Below are positions 23,071-28,941 of a stretch of 33,504 nt of DNA, piece after piece (within the stretch, counting starts at the first letter, position 1; each line of letters opens with the position of its first letter). Made by a program: the position numbers and the translations under genes. A model generated the notes under the pieces. It saw nothing but the letters and a program-made list of their open reading frames with translations, was not told where the DNA came from and made no database searches. The DNA comes from a virus, in IMG/VR virus record IMGVR_UViG_3300008448_000343, positions 1-33,504 of that record; one strand, given 5' to 3'.

Positions 23071-23450
23071 TATAGACTACCTGTAATATCTCCAAGTACA
23101 GAGATAGTTCCAATCAAGGGTGTCCAAATTGTTTCTCCATCAATAGTTACCTGTAGATCAAATGTTAATTCTGTTACAACTGATTTAAAACCCTTACCCC
23201 ATAGTTCAGTAATTGATGCTGGAGCCATAATGTCAACATAACCTGCTCCAGGGGTAATTTCCAGGGAATCTAGAACATCAGACTGAGGATCATAAGTAGT
23301 AGCCTCATAAGTCCAATCAGATGTATCAAAATATGTTAGTTCATCATCCTGTAAAAATTCAACACGTAGGGGAGAAGTATCTCCTCTTACAATCTGCCAT
23401 TTAATTCTGGCTGGATCTGCTCCAAATATCTCAGGTGAACATAAATTCAT
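23070..23450 (-). CDS. BppU-like baseplate/appendage protein (copy 3)
   Basis: 126 residues from the ATG at 23450; a longer frame upstream has no supporting signal and would run through a terminator. IKWQIVRGDTSPLRVEF, SDWTYEATTY and FDLQVTIDGETIWTPLIG followed by ISVLGDITGSL match the layout of the gene at 12255-12665. It is the first gene of the right appendage operon. TGGTATAAT lies nine bases before the ATG with no Shine-Dalgarno. Confidence 0.75.
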   Translation of the reverse strand: MNLCSPEIFGADPARIKWQIVRGDTSPLRVEFLQDDELTYFDTSDWTYEATTYDPQSDVLDSLEITPGAGYVDIMAPASITELWGKGFKSVVTELTFDLQVTIDGETIWTPLIGTISVLGDITGSL

Positions 23451-23459
23451 AATATCTAG

Positions 23460-23468
23460 ATTATACCA
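23460..23468 (-). promoter_or_regulatory. Extended -10 (TGGTATAAT) starting the right appendage operon
   Basis: Minus-strand TGG-TATAAT (hexamer 23465-23460) is nine bases before the ATG at 23450 and directly follows the U-tract of a terminator. The terminator and promoter together isolate this operon from the holin-like gene. Confidence 0.6.
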
Positions 23469-23469
23469 T

Positions 23470-23525
23470 AAAAAAAGACTAGTACTCAGGCTGGTGGGTA
23501 TGAGAGACAAACCAGAGTACTAGTC
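23470..23525 (-). terminator. Rho-independent terminator (minus strand)
   Basis: The arms GAGTACTAGTC (23515-23525, plus strand) and GACTAGTACTC (23477-23487) form an 11-bp stem, longer with one mismatch, followed on the minus strand by seven Ts (23476-23470). It ends transcription from the holin-like gene. Confidence 0.8.
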
Positions 23526-23726
23526 AACTTAAAGTATATCATATAGGTACAATTCGGACAGTGATATTTAAAGTTATCAAATTGTTATAATAGGTAATGT
23601 CCGTTTTGTCATAATAAGTCTTAATAGTCAGGATGTCGGATAGTGTATACTTAAAATATATAAGAAAGAAGAACTATCTTTAAGGTTTGTATTTACAAGA
23701 TATCTTATATATAGTATATAGGAGAA
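23526..23726. other. Gene-free AT-rich stretch downstream of the holin-like gene
   Basis: No reading frame with a start and Shine-Dalgarno is seen on either strand. It contains two related segments (TTGTTATAATAGG and TTGTCATAATAAG, about 30 bases apart) and two TGTCNG-type words, and would be the 3' untranslated region of the holin-like transcript before the terminator. A small RNA cannot be excluded. Confidence 0.4.
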
Positions 23727-23996
23727 TTACTTCTTATCAACTTTGGCAATATGCTCAATTAAAATTCTATACATTTCGTCGAGTTTCTTTTCTTGTCTAT
23801 CTCTTGATCTTTCAGAATCTATTCTCTGTTCGTCTAATGCATTCTCTAATCTTGAAACCTGGTCTTTTAATGATGATCCAGAATTTGGCTTAAGTTCGCT
23901 TAAATAATGTTTTACCATCCACTTGATAGATAGACCGATTGATGATACAATTGTAAGTATTGCGACGATTAACGAAGCCCAGTCTTGGATTGTCAT
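23727..23996 (-). CDS. Holin-like membrane protein (DUF2746-like)
   Basis: 89 residues. One transmembrane segment (about residues 5-30, DWASLIVAILTIVSSIGLSIKW) is followed by ELKPNSGSSLKDQVSRLEN, a near copy of the LxPNGGSSLxDxVxRLE motif of the DUF2746 family in actinobacteriophages, then a charged coiled coil rich in Glu, Arg and Lys. Such proteins are often annotated as holins or lysis accessories. TATAAT lies nine bases before the ATG. It is divergent from the DHH-like gene at 24029, and followed by a gene-free stretch and a strong terminator. The lysis role is inferred. Confidence 0.75.
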   Translation of the reverse strand: MTIQDWASLIVAILTIVSSIGLSIKWMVKHYLSELKPNSGSSLKDQVSRLENALDEQRIDSERSRDRQEKKLDEMYRILIEHIAKVDKK

Positions 23997-24005
23997 AACT
24001 AGATT

Positions 24006-24011
24006 ATTATA
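24006..24011 (-). promoter_or_regulatory. -10 element (TATAAT) before the holin-like gene
   Basis: The minus-strand TATAAT at 24011-24006 lies nine bases before the ATG at 23996. The 32-base divergent gap must also hold the start signals of the plus-strand gene at 24029. Confidence 0.5.
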
Positions 24012-24028
24012 AGGGGTATTTTACAAAA

Positions 24029-24799
24029 ATGAAAACAGCCATACTCGAAACACTTGAGTATTCTAAGAATCTAATTATATCCCCCGACATGGATGGTTTT
24101 ATGACCGCAAAATTATTAGAGCGTTTTAACGGTTCGAAAATAGTCGGTTCATATGATAAAAATATTTTATGTCTCGCCGACGGTATCAATGCAGAAGATT
24201 GTTTATTCGTCGACTGCGATATGAATCGACAAGAGTTTGTTTCTCTCGGAAATCATATGCGCTTACTTGAGGACAATATGTCAGTCGAGTCGTTTAATCC
24301 AAATGTGCACTTTGGCGTTTCGACATATAGCGACAAGTTTCCTTTCGCAACCGCTTTTTTGGTAAGTTTCGCAACAGAGGTTCAAACCTCCGATATAGAC
24401 CTTATACGCATGGCTTTCGCTGATTCAACTCTAAAGAACATGGAGAAGTACAGCGATAACATGCGAAACTGGTCTACACGGATGGATCATCCTGCAGTAA
24501 AGTACATAACAGACAATTCGGACATTGCAAAAAGAAATGATGCACAAGCAAGGTTTGATTATGTTGACCAATCTTTTACATCCAAAAGATACGGCAAGGA
24601 AAGATACCTGGATACCCTAAACAATGCCCTAGCAGGCCAGGAGATGGCTTTTGAGCCACTAGTCCAGGGTATGAAGTACATGTGCGATAAAGTAGGTATC
24701 AACACCGTTATAAGGTATAATAGAGATATCATTTCGTATGCTGAGATATTCGGTGGAGAGTATTCTGTTACATATGATCAAGAAATAGAATGGAAGTAA
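24029..24799 (+). CDS. DHH-like phosphoesterase domain protein
   Basis: 256 residues. The N-terminal IISPDMDGFMTAKLLERF resembles the DxDG motif of DHH/RecJ-like phosphoesterases (D20, D22). DCLFVDCDMN (D62, D64) and LGNHM (N75, H76) stand where the second Asp motif and the DHH motif would be. The metal-binding set is incomplete (NH instead of DHH), so it may be a divergent or non-catalytic member. The remaining 180 residues are unassigned. AAGGGG gives a modest Shine-Dalgarno. With two small downstream genes it forms a plus-strand operon inside a minus-strand region. Function uncertain: nucleotide or oligonucleotide metabolism is the first guess. Confidence 0.6.
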   Translation: MKTAILETLEYSKNLIISPDMDGFMTAKLLERFNGSKIVGSYDKNILCLADGINAEDCLFVDCDMNRQEFVSLGNHMRLLEDNMSVESFNPNVHFGVSTYSDKFPFATAFLVSFATEVQTSDIDLIRMAFADSTLKNMEKYSDNMRNWSTRMDHPAVKYITDNSDIAKRNDAQARFDYVDQSFTSKRYGKERYLDTLNNALAGQEMAFEPLVQGMKYMCDKVGINTVIRYNRDIISYAEIFGGEYSVTYDQEIEWK

Positions 24800-24819
24800 G
24801 TGGTTTATATAAATCACTT
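24798..24819 (+). repeat. 22-bp inverted repeat after the DHH-like gene
   Basis: AAGTGGTTTA-TA-TAAATCACTT pairs along its length with two G-U pairs and directly follows the DHH-like coding region. No T-run follows, so it is a possible attenuator or processing site rather than a clear terminator. Confidence 0.4.
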
Positions 24820-24848
24820 TAAAATATCAAAGAGAGAGACGGTAGAAA

Positions 24849-25034
24849 ATGAATAAAGAAGAAATTATCGATTTCATGCTAGATAGCATCAATTCAGATA
24901 ACAGGGAAATGTGTAAGAATAATGGCCTAAGTGAAGAAGATACTCAAAAGCAGATCGATCAGAGTCAGCCAGCACTTACTTTTATTACAGCAAACCTATA
25001 CAAGAAACTAAAGGAGGCTGGCGTAATTGTCTAA
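24849..25034 (+). CDS. Small acidic helical protein
   Basis: 61 residues, predicted mostly helical (MNKEEIIDFMLDSINSD ... NLYKKLKEAGVIV). GAGAGAGA lies before the ATG. It is the middle gene of the plus-strand operon. No function can be assigned. Confidence 0.65.
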   Translation: MNKEEIIDFMLDSINSDNREMCKNNGLSEEDTQKQIDQSQPALTFITANLYKKLKEAGVIV

Positions 25035-25236
25035 GTATATATATAAGGTTGTCTTGCAGCCAATGGAAGATCTATATCTTCAAAATGCAGGAAAAGTATT
25101 TTTTAATACAGAAGAAGAGCGCCAAGCGTTTAATGCAGAACTAACTATTGAGGCTGACAGTCCAGAACAGTCACTTGCTATTAGAGTTGGAATTACTGAT
25201 ATCCGTATGTGGGAATTAGACCGTATCGAAGATTAA
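25027..25236 (+). CDS. Small protein with TTG start
   Basis: 69 residues. The frame starts with TTG at 25027, inside the upstream stop region, with AAGGAGG about 9 bases before it; no other start with a Shine-Dalgarno is available. The sequence is alpha/beta (YIYKVVLQPMEDLYL ... SLAIRVGITDIRMWELD). Function unknown. The overlap with the upstream gene indicates coupling. Confidence 0.62.
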   Translation: MSKYIYKVVLQPMEDLYLQNAGKVFFNTEEERQAFNAELTIEADSPEQSLAIRVGITDIRMWELDRIED

Positions 25237-25245
25237 TAGGTTAAG

Positions 25246-25299
25246 ACAAGGATTGGTTGATCGATCAAGAATATAGGGTCGATCACCAAACCAACTTGT
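25246..25299. terminator. Long stem-loop between convergent genes
   Basis: Arms ACAAGGATTGGTTGATCGA and TCGATCACCAAACCAACTTGT pair over most of their length (five-, six- and six-base perfect blocks with small bulges). Placed between a plus-strand and a minus-strand gene end, it probably terminates both. Confidence 0.65.
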
Positions 25300-25300
25300 T

Positions 25301-25897
25301 CTATAACTTTTCGTAATATCTTTTGTATAGTGTGTCTATAGATTTTTGCAAACCATCTATTTCTGATTTATATTCTGAAAGAAATAAATTTTCTACATCT
25401 TTATATTCTTTTGCACGTTCTCTCGGAAAGTTTCCAGTATATGGGTTATCAAACTTTGGGTTTTCACCTATTTTTTTGATGATTTCCTCTGCTGTGTATA
25501 TTTGATTTATGGGCAAGTCATTTTCTTTAGCAATAACATCAATTACAGCGTTGTGGTCTTTTGTAAATTCTGAAAATGGAGCAATAAACAGGCTTTTATC
25601 ATTTAGCAGATATTCTATATAAGATGAATATCTTTCAATAAGTTCTTCTGGATCACCAGTTCTTTTGTTAGTCTGAATGTTGTTTTCCACCACATAGTCT
25701 CTATACAACTTTGCAGATGTCATGGATGGCAATGCATCTCTTAGAGGAACTACGAATGGATAGTCTTTATCTCTGTTCTCTAGTGTTTCAACTTTATGTG
25801 ACCATAGTGGTACTGCTTCTATACCAAGTGTGTAGCCTATTGATCCCGCCAAAAATGTGTTACCAGATCTTTCGAAACCATCAACATATATTTTCAT
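25301..25897 (-). CDS. Sulfotransferase-like protein (copy 1)
   Basis: 198 residues. DGFERSGNTFLAGSIGY resembles the PAPS 5'-phosphate loop of sulfotransferases, and PLRDALPSMTSAKLYRDY the 3'-phosphate motif (R...S). FIAPFSEFTKDHNAVIDVIA matches the typical helix where the family has a loop of the form YExL. If active it would move sulfate from PAPS to a glycan or protein. It is clearly paralogous to the protein at 26680-27324 (RDALPS, SAKxYRDY, FTKDHN and FPRE/LPRE are shared). TGGTAAAAT lies six bases before the ATG. Kinases share the P-loop, so the assignment is moderate. Confidence 0.65.
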   Translation of the reverse strand: MKIYVDGFERSGNTFLAGSIGYTLGIEAVPLWSHKVETLENRDKDYPFVVPLRDALPSMTSAKLYRDYVVENNIQTNKRTGDPEELIERYSSYIEYLLNDKSLFIAPFSEFTKDHNAVIDVIAKENDLPINQIYTAEEIIKKIGENPKFDNPYTGNFPRERAKEYKDVENLFLSEYKSEIDGLQKSIDTLYKRYYEKL

Positions 25898-25903
25898 ATT
25901 ACC

Positions 25904-25912
25904 ATTTTACCA
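25904..25912 (-). promoter_or_regulatory. Extended -10 (TGGTAAAAT), leaderless start
   Basis: Minus-strand TGG-TAAAAT ends six bases before the ATG at 25897. There is no Shine-Dalgarno in the spacer. Confidence 0.45.
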
Positions 25913-25917
25913 TCAAT

Positions 25918-26466
25918 TTAGTTTATCCAAGAGACAACAGAATAGCGAGTTCCTTCCTCTACTGGGCTTATAGAGTGATTATATACGTATGTAGATGGAA
26001 ATAGAAGCAACTCGTTTGCTACTGGCTGGTAAGATATGCCAAATCTTGGAAATGAGATTATTCCTCCAGTAAAGTTATCGTTCAAATAGTATACCGAAGA
26101 TATGCGTCTATTCATACCGTGAAAATCATCAATGTGGTCTGTAAAAAATTGTCCTTGTCCATATCTTAATATGGCATAGTTTGTGTGATCTGGACAATAG
26201 GTCTTATAGGAAGCCATGTATTCTTTTTCTATTCTTTCAAAAGAATCAGAAAATGTTCTAGACATGTCTTTAGCAAAATCGTTGCTATTTTCTGAAATTT
26301 TATATTTAACGACAGATAGGTCTGTATCTCTATATTTCTTCTCTTCACCAGCCATTGTTTTTGCTGCTTCCCAGATTGGCTCAGAAGATTGTATTCTATT
26401 TGTTATTTCAGAATAATTTTTAATTACATCCTTGTATAGCATTATTCCTGGAGCGAGTTCTTGCAT
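25918..26466 (-). CDS. 2OG-Fe(II) oxygenase, prolyl 4-hydroxylase-like (copy 7)
   Basis: 182 residues. H111-I-D113 in FFTDHIDDFHG, distal H164 in VYNHSISP, R173 in GTRYSVVSWIN, and VYYLNDNFTGGIISFPRFG between. It resembles copies 4 and 5 in the FPSTYVYNH segment but keeps the arginine. It lies between two sulfotransferase-like genes, 11-13 kb from the other oxygenases, with a 3-base gap to the upstream small gene. Substrate unknown. Confidence 0.85.
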   Translation of the reverse strand: MQELAPGIMLYKDVIKNYSEITNRIQSSEPIWEAAKTMAGEEKKYRDTDLSVVKYKISENSNDFAKDMSRTFSDSFERIEKEYMASYKTYCPDHTNYAILRYGQGQFFTDHIDDFHGMNRRISSVYYLNDNFTGGIISFPRFGISYQPVANELLLFPSTYVYNHSISPVEEGTRYSVVSWIN

Positions 26467-26469
26467 GAC

Positions 26470-26679
26470 TTAGTCTTTGCAAGAGCAGTTTGAGCAGATA
26501 TTATCTGAAAATAATTTTACAGACAGGGATGTCTCTTCTGGTCTTCCTGCATCTTCCCAAAAAGATTCTCTTCCCATGTTATCTGTTATTGGCATAGGCT
26601 TAGATTCAAACTCAGGTGCCTTTGGCTCTTCCTGGAAATCTAAGTCCCAGGCGTTTTCAAAATTTTCTAATATTCCCAT
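26470..26679 (-). CDS. Small acidic protein with C-terminal Cys cluster
   Basis: 69 residues: acidic, Pro/Glu-rich and probably disordered, ending DNICSNCSCKD. The three cysteines at the very C-terminus could bind metal or be modified. GGGAG precedes the ATG. It is encoded between a sulfotransferase-like gene and oxygenase copy 7, so it could be a small substrate or carrier for these enzymes, like the leader peptide of a modification pathway. That is speculative. Confidence 0.6.
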   Translation of the reverse strand: MGILENFENAWDLDFQEEPKAPEFESKPMPITDNMGRESFWEDAGRPEETSLSVKLFSDNICSNCSCKD

Positions 26680-27324
26680 TTATTTTCTATCTCCCGTCGT
26701 ATTTTTGTTATACTCTAACTCTAGAGCATAATATCTATTATATAGTTTGTTTATATTAGACTGAATATGATCTATGTCATCTGAATAATCTTTTAATATG
26801 AGTTCTTCTATTTCGTCTTTTAGTTCATACTTTTCTCTTGGAAGGTTTCCAATTTCAGGCTCATAGATTGTTTTAATTATAGATGATGCTCTCTCAGAAA
26901 TCTCTTCATAGGTTACTGGCCTTACATTTTCTAGGACTGGATATGTGTAGGCTATCAGATCTATAACCTTGTTGTGATCTTTTGTAAATTCCTGAAATGG
27001 GGCTATAAAGAATTTTGGATTGTCTATTAGGTATTGGGTGTACTCTTTATACCTGGCGATTATGTTCTCTAGTAGCGTATTTTCTATGTCATACGAATTG
27101 GAAAGTTTGTTATTGTAAAAATAGTCTCTATATATTTTTGCAGACACTATAGATGGGAGAGCATCTCTCAGTGTGATTATAAAAGGCTCTACACCGTCAT
27201 ATACTTGTAGTGGGTATAGTTTGTGATCTGGGCTTGATATAACATCTATTCCCGTTGCTAAAGAAATTGCATAGGCAAAGAATGTGCTTCCACTTCTTTC
27301 CAGCGATTCTATATGTATGTACAC
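26680..27324 (-). CDS. Sulfotransferase-like protein (copy 2)
   Basis: 214 residues from a GTG at 27324, with AGGAG about 11 bases before it. ESLERSGSTFFAYAISLATG is the 5'-phosphate loop equivalent, TLRDALPSIVSAKIYRDY the 3'-phosphate motif, and FIAPFQEFTKDHNKVIDLIA follows. It is paralogous to copy 1 over its whole length. First gene of a four-gene minus-strand operon. TGATATAAT lies 35 bases before the start, giving a leader with Shine-Dalgarno. Confidence 0.66.
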   Translation of the reverse strand: MYIHIESLERSGSTFFAYAISLATGIDVISSPDHKLYPLQVYDGVEPFIITLRDALPSIVSAKIYRDYFYNNKLSNSYDIENTLLENIIARYKEYTQYLIDNPKFFIAPFQEFTKDHNKVIDLIAYTYPVLENVRPVTYEEISERASSIIKTIYEPEIGNLPREKYELKDEIEELILKDYSDDIDHIQSNINKLYNRYYALELEYNKNTTGDRK

Positions 27325-27545
27325 TTCAGGAGACTCCTAAGCAGCCTTGGTTATTTATCAATTATATCACTATTCTGAAAAAATTTAAAAATCCAAATAC
27401 CCCAAAATCTGAATATTTTTACCAGATGTATGATGCAGGTTTTTAAAGGATGTGGGGTAAAAATATAGTGAGCACATACACGTCCCAAAATTTTGATGTT
27501 TTTTATTTTAATTTATTTTTAATTTAAATTATTTTAATTTAATTT
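27325..27545. other. Intergenic AT-rich stretch
   Basis: No gene is seen. It holds the promoter of the sulfotransferase operon (minus-strand TGATATAAT near 27360-27370) and an extreme A/T tract from about 27496 to 27548, almost pure AATTTA/TTTTAA words. This could be a terminator tail of the 28.5-27.6 kb operon, or an easily melted region. Confidence 0.45.
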
Positions 27546-27597
27546 ACTAGGAGGCACCAATAGTTTTTTTATTTAACTACTGGTACCTACCTAATAA
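27546..27597 (-). terminator. Imperfect long hairpin after the small-gene operon
   Basis: Arms TACTAGGAGGCACCAATAGT and ACTACTGGTACCTACCTAATA can pair with a few mismatches around a T-rich loop, about 20 bases after the stop of the gene at 27614. On the minus strand a long A/T tract follows. Probable terminator; the stem is not perfect. Confidence 0.5.
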
Positions 27598-27613
27598 ATA
27601 TTAGTGGGTGGTG

Positions 27614-27904
27614 CTAACTAGATTTACTTAGTATGGGCACCACTTTTCTATCAACCCACGCCTTCATTTTTTCAGTGTCTTTGGCTTGCTTTAGGTCAAT
27701 GCTAGTGATACCTAAATCTCTAACTACTTTGCTAGTTTCTACTACAATAGTTTTAGCGAAAGCAACACCTAAAAGTTTTAACCCTAAAGGAATTGCGACC
27801 ACCGCACCGATTGTTAGCACTAGCATCATAACCGCCATGAAGATAAGTGAGTACTGAACTACATTAGCAAACCACTCGAATGGTGCAGAAATAAAATCGA
27901 ACAT
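27614..27904 (-). CDS. Small membrane protein
   Basis: 96 residues. A long hydrophobic region (about residues 18-50, YSLIFMAVMMLVLTIGAVV then IPLGLKLLGVAFA) should form one or two transmembrane helices; the C-terminal half is charged (VDRKVVPILSKSS). AAGGAG precedes the ATG. It is the last gene of a minus-strand operon of small genes. It could be a holin-like or superinfection-related membrane protein; the sequence does not decide. Confidence 0.68.
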   Translation of the reverse strand: MFDFISAPFEWFANVVQYSLIFMAVMMLVLTIGAVVAIPLGLKLLGVAFAKTIVVETSKVVRDLGITSIDLKQAKDTEKMKAWVDRKVVPILSKSS

Positions 27905-27913
27905 TTATTCTCC

Positions 27914-28123
27914 TTAGTCTGATGTAGTGAGTGTTGATACAGGAGTGAGTGAGTCTAGGTAATCTTGTCTTACCTTAGACATAACTCTATCTATTTGTGC
28001 GTAAGCATTAGCGCACTTATAGCAATAGGTTTCTGTGTTGATTCCTAGCATAAAGGCATCTGTACCGCTATAAACCAACTCTGTTGAGTCGCAGTTAATT
28101 ACCTTGCATGTATTTGTGTTCAT
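27914..28123 (-). CDS. Small zinc-ribbon-like protein
   Basis: 69 residues. CKVINC near the N-terminus and CYKC near residue 33 could make a four-cysteine zinc site (CxxxxC ... CxxC). A helical C-terminal half follows (AQIDRVMSKVRQDYLDS). AAAGAGA is a weak Shine-Dalgarno. Similar tiny cysteine proteins occur in the plus-strand operons. Function unknown. Confidence 0.66.
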   Translation of the reverse strand: MNTNTCKVINCDSTELVYSGTDAFMLGINTETYCYKCANAYAQIDRVMSKVRQDYLDSLTPVSTLTTSD

Positions 28124-28127
28124 TTAT

Positions 28128-28232
28128 TTATCTCTTTTCTTTAGTGCATGAGCAGGGGTTGATTGTTATTTGTTTTCCTTTTTGCGTAACTATTGCTAGG
28201 GTATTGCATGAGGAGCATAAGTATAAGTGCAT
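28128..28232 (-). CDS. 34-residue Cys-rich peptide
   Basis: MHLYLCSSCNTLAIV then TQKGKQITINPCSCTKEKR: a CxxC and a CxC pair suggest a miniature zinc ribbon. The ATG shares an A with the upstream TAA (TAATG), and the frame fills the gap to the next gene, so it is likely a real coupled gene in the operon. Function unknown. Confidence 0.55.
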   Translation of the reverse strand: MHLYLCSSCNTLAIVTQKGKQITINPCSCTKEKR

Positions 28233-28324
28233 TAGTATTCACTATCCTTATCTAGTACTGTTGGGATAAGTACAATTATAGTGCATAGCACTGACAAGGC
28301 TAGGATGATCATAGGTAGGCTCAT
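28232..28324 (-). CDS. 30-residue single-pass membrane peptide
   Basis: MSLPMIILALSVLCT then IIVLIPTVLDKDSEY: one transmembrane helix and a short acidic tail. It starts within the upstream stop (TAATGA) and ends within the next start. The chain of overlapping start and stop codons supports translation. Function unknown. Confidence 0.55.
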   Translation of the reverse strand: MSLPMIILALSVLCTIIVLIPTVLDKDSEY

Positions 28325-28530
28325 TAGTTATTTTCCTCTCTAGTTAGGATAAAGTCGCGCTTATGGCGATTTAACTCAAAAATAGCACCATTGGTACAGA
28401 TAACACGCATAGCGCTACCATTCCATTTTCTAATCTTTAACACTACCCCCGACTTAACAAGGTTCATGCAATTAGGTAGGGTAATGGTATCGCCTACCTC
28501 GATGTTATCGTAGTTACTTAATGTAGTCAT
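28324..28530 (-). CDS. Small beta-rich protein
   Basis: 68 residues, with IEVGDTITLPNC, GVVLKIRKWNG and GAIFELNRHKRDFIL, a pattern like a small SH3/KOW barrel. AAAGGTGGTC precedes the ATG, the same Shine-Dalgarno form as in the plus-strand small-gene operons. First gene of the minus-strand operon. Function unknown; nucleic-acid binding is a guess from the fold. Confidence 0.66.
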   Translation of the reverse strand: MTTLSNYDNIEVGDTITLPNCMNLVKSGVVLKIRKWNGSAMRVICTNGAIFELNRHKRDFILTREENN

Positions 28531-28557
28531 TTAATGACCACCTTTCTTTTTTTCTAT

Positions 28558-28580
28558 GGTATCTATTTGATACCCTTTTT
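28558..28580. promoter_or_regulatory. Hairpin in the leader of the minus-strand small-gene operon
   Basis: GGTATC-TATTT-GATACC followed by C and five Ts on the plus strand. On that strand it looks like a terminator, but no plus-strand gene lies upstream. On the minus strand it is a leader hairpin 28 bases before the first ATG. Confidence 0.4.
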
Positions 28581-28602
28581 CCTTGCCTAGGTTATTTGCT
28601 TT

Positions 28603-28648
28603 TTATTTGCTACGCTCACCCTATTGCTAGGTTTATTTGGTAGGCTCA
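28603..28648 (-). repeat. Leader element pair 1 (TGAGCCTAGCAAATAA type)
   Basis: Two copies read on the minus strand: TGAGCCTACCAAATAA (28648-28633) and TGAGCGTAGCAAATAA (28618-28603). They lie downstream of the promoter at 28694-28722, so they would be transcribed in this sense. Same element at 28778-28826 and 29913-29964. Confidence 0.6.
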
Positions 28649-28693
28649 AAGGCTCACTAGGATTTATCTTTATTTAATTTTTCTTACTATGTA

Positions 28694-28722
28694 AGTGTAA
28701 CAGATAAATGTCATACTGTCTA
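28694..28722 (-). promoter_or_regulatory. Sigma70-type promoter 2 of the minus-strand small-gene operon
   Basis: Minus strand: TAGACA (28722-28717), 17-base spacer, TACACT (28699-28694), with TGT before the -10. A CRP-like dyad (28763-28778) is centred at about -83.5. Confidence 0.55.
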
Positions 28723-28762
28723 GTATACTCACCAGTAGTCTCACTATGTGGAGCGTGTACTA

Positions 28763-28778
28763 TGTGATTTAGGTCACT
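28763..28778. promoter_or_regulatory. CRP-like dyad 1 (variant)
   Basis: TGTGA-TTTAGG-TCACT, one mismatch from TGTGA-N6-TCACA. It abuts a leader element copy (28778-28793). Confidence 0.5.
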
Positions 28779-28826
28779 TATTCGCTAGGCTCATATAACA
28801 ATTCGTTATCTTATTTGCTAGGCTCA
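28778..28826 (-). repeat. Leader element pair 2
   Basis: Minus strand: TGAGCCTAGCAAATAA (28826-28811) and TGAGCCTAGCGAATAA (28793-28778), 33 bases apart, separated by a small palindrome (ATAACGAATTGTTAT). They lie just downstream of the promoter at 28864-28892. Confidence 0.65.
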
Positions 28827-28863
28827 TAACCTTTTATCTCTATTTAATTTTTCTTATACTAGT

Positions 28864-28892
28864 ATAATAACACATCTACCACTAAAAGTCAA
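28864..28892 (-). promoter_or_regulatory. Sigma70-type promoter 1 of the minus-strand small-gene operon
   Basis: Minus strand: TTGACT (28892-28887), 17-base spacer, TATTAT (28869-28864). The CRP-like dyad at 28914-28929 is centred at about -64.5. Confidence 0.6.
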
Positions 28893-28913
28893 GTTATAAC
28901 ACGGCGTGTCGCA

Positions 28914-28929
28914 TGTGATATGCATCACA
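28914..28929. promoter_or_regulatory. CRP-like dyad 2
   Basis: TGTGA-TATGCA-TCACA, a perfect match to the CRP-family half sites and nearly palindromic across the centre. Followed at once by GGGACGTC (28931-28938). Confidence 0.65.
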
Positions 28930-28941
28930 CGGGACGTCTAA

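Noticed and set aside
24001-24028. Strong promoter for the DHH-like gene
   Set aside because: Only AT-rich words such as TATTAT are present in the 32-base divergent gap; no convincing -35/-10 pair for the plus strand can be defined.
28603-28826. TTATTTGCTAGGCTCA copies read as plus-strand -10 elements (TGCTAGGCT)
   Set aside because: No -35 lies at the right distance and no plus-strand gene follows closely. As minus-strand leader elements they have consistent placement.
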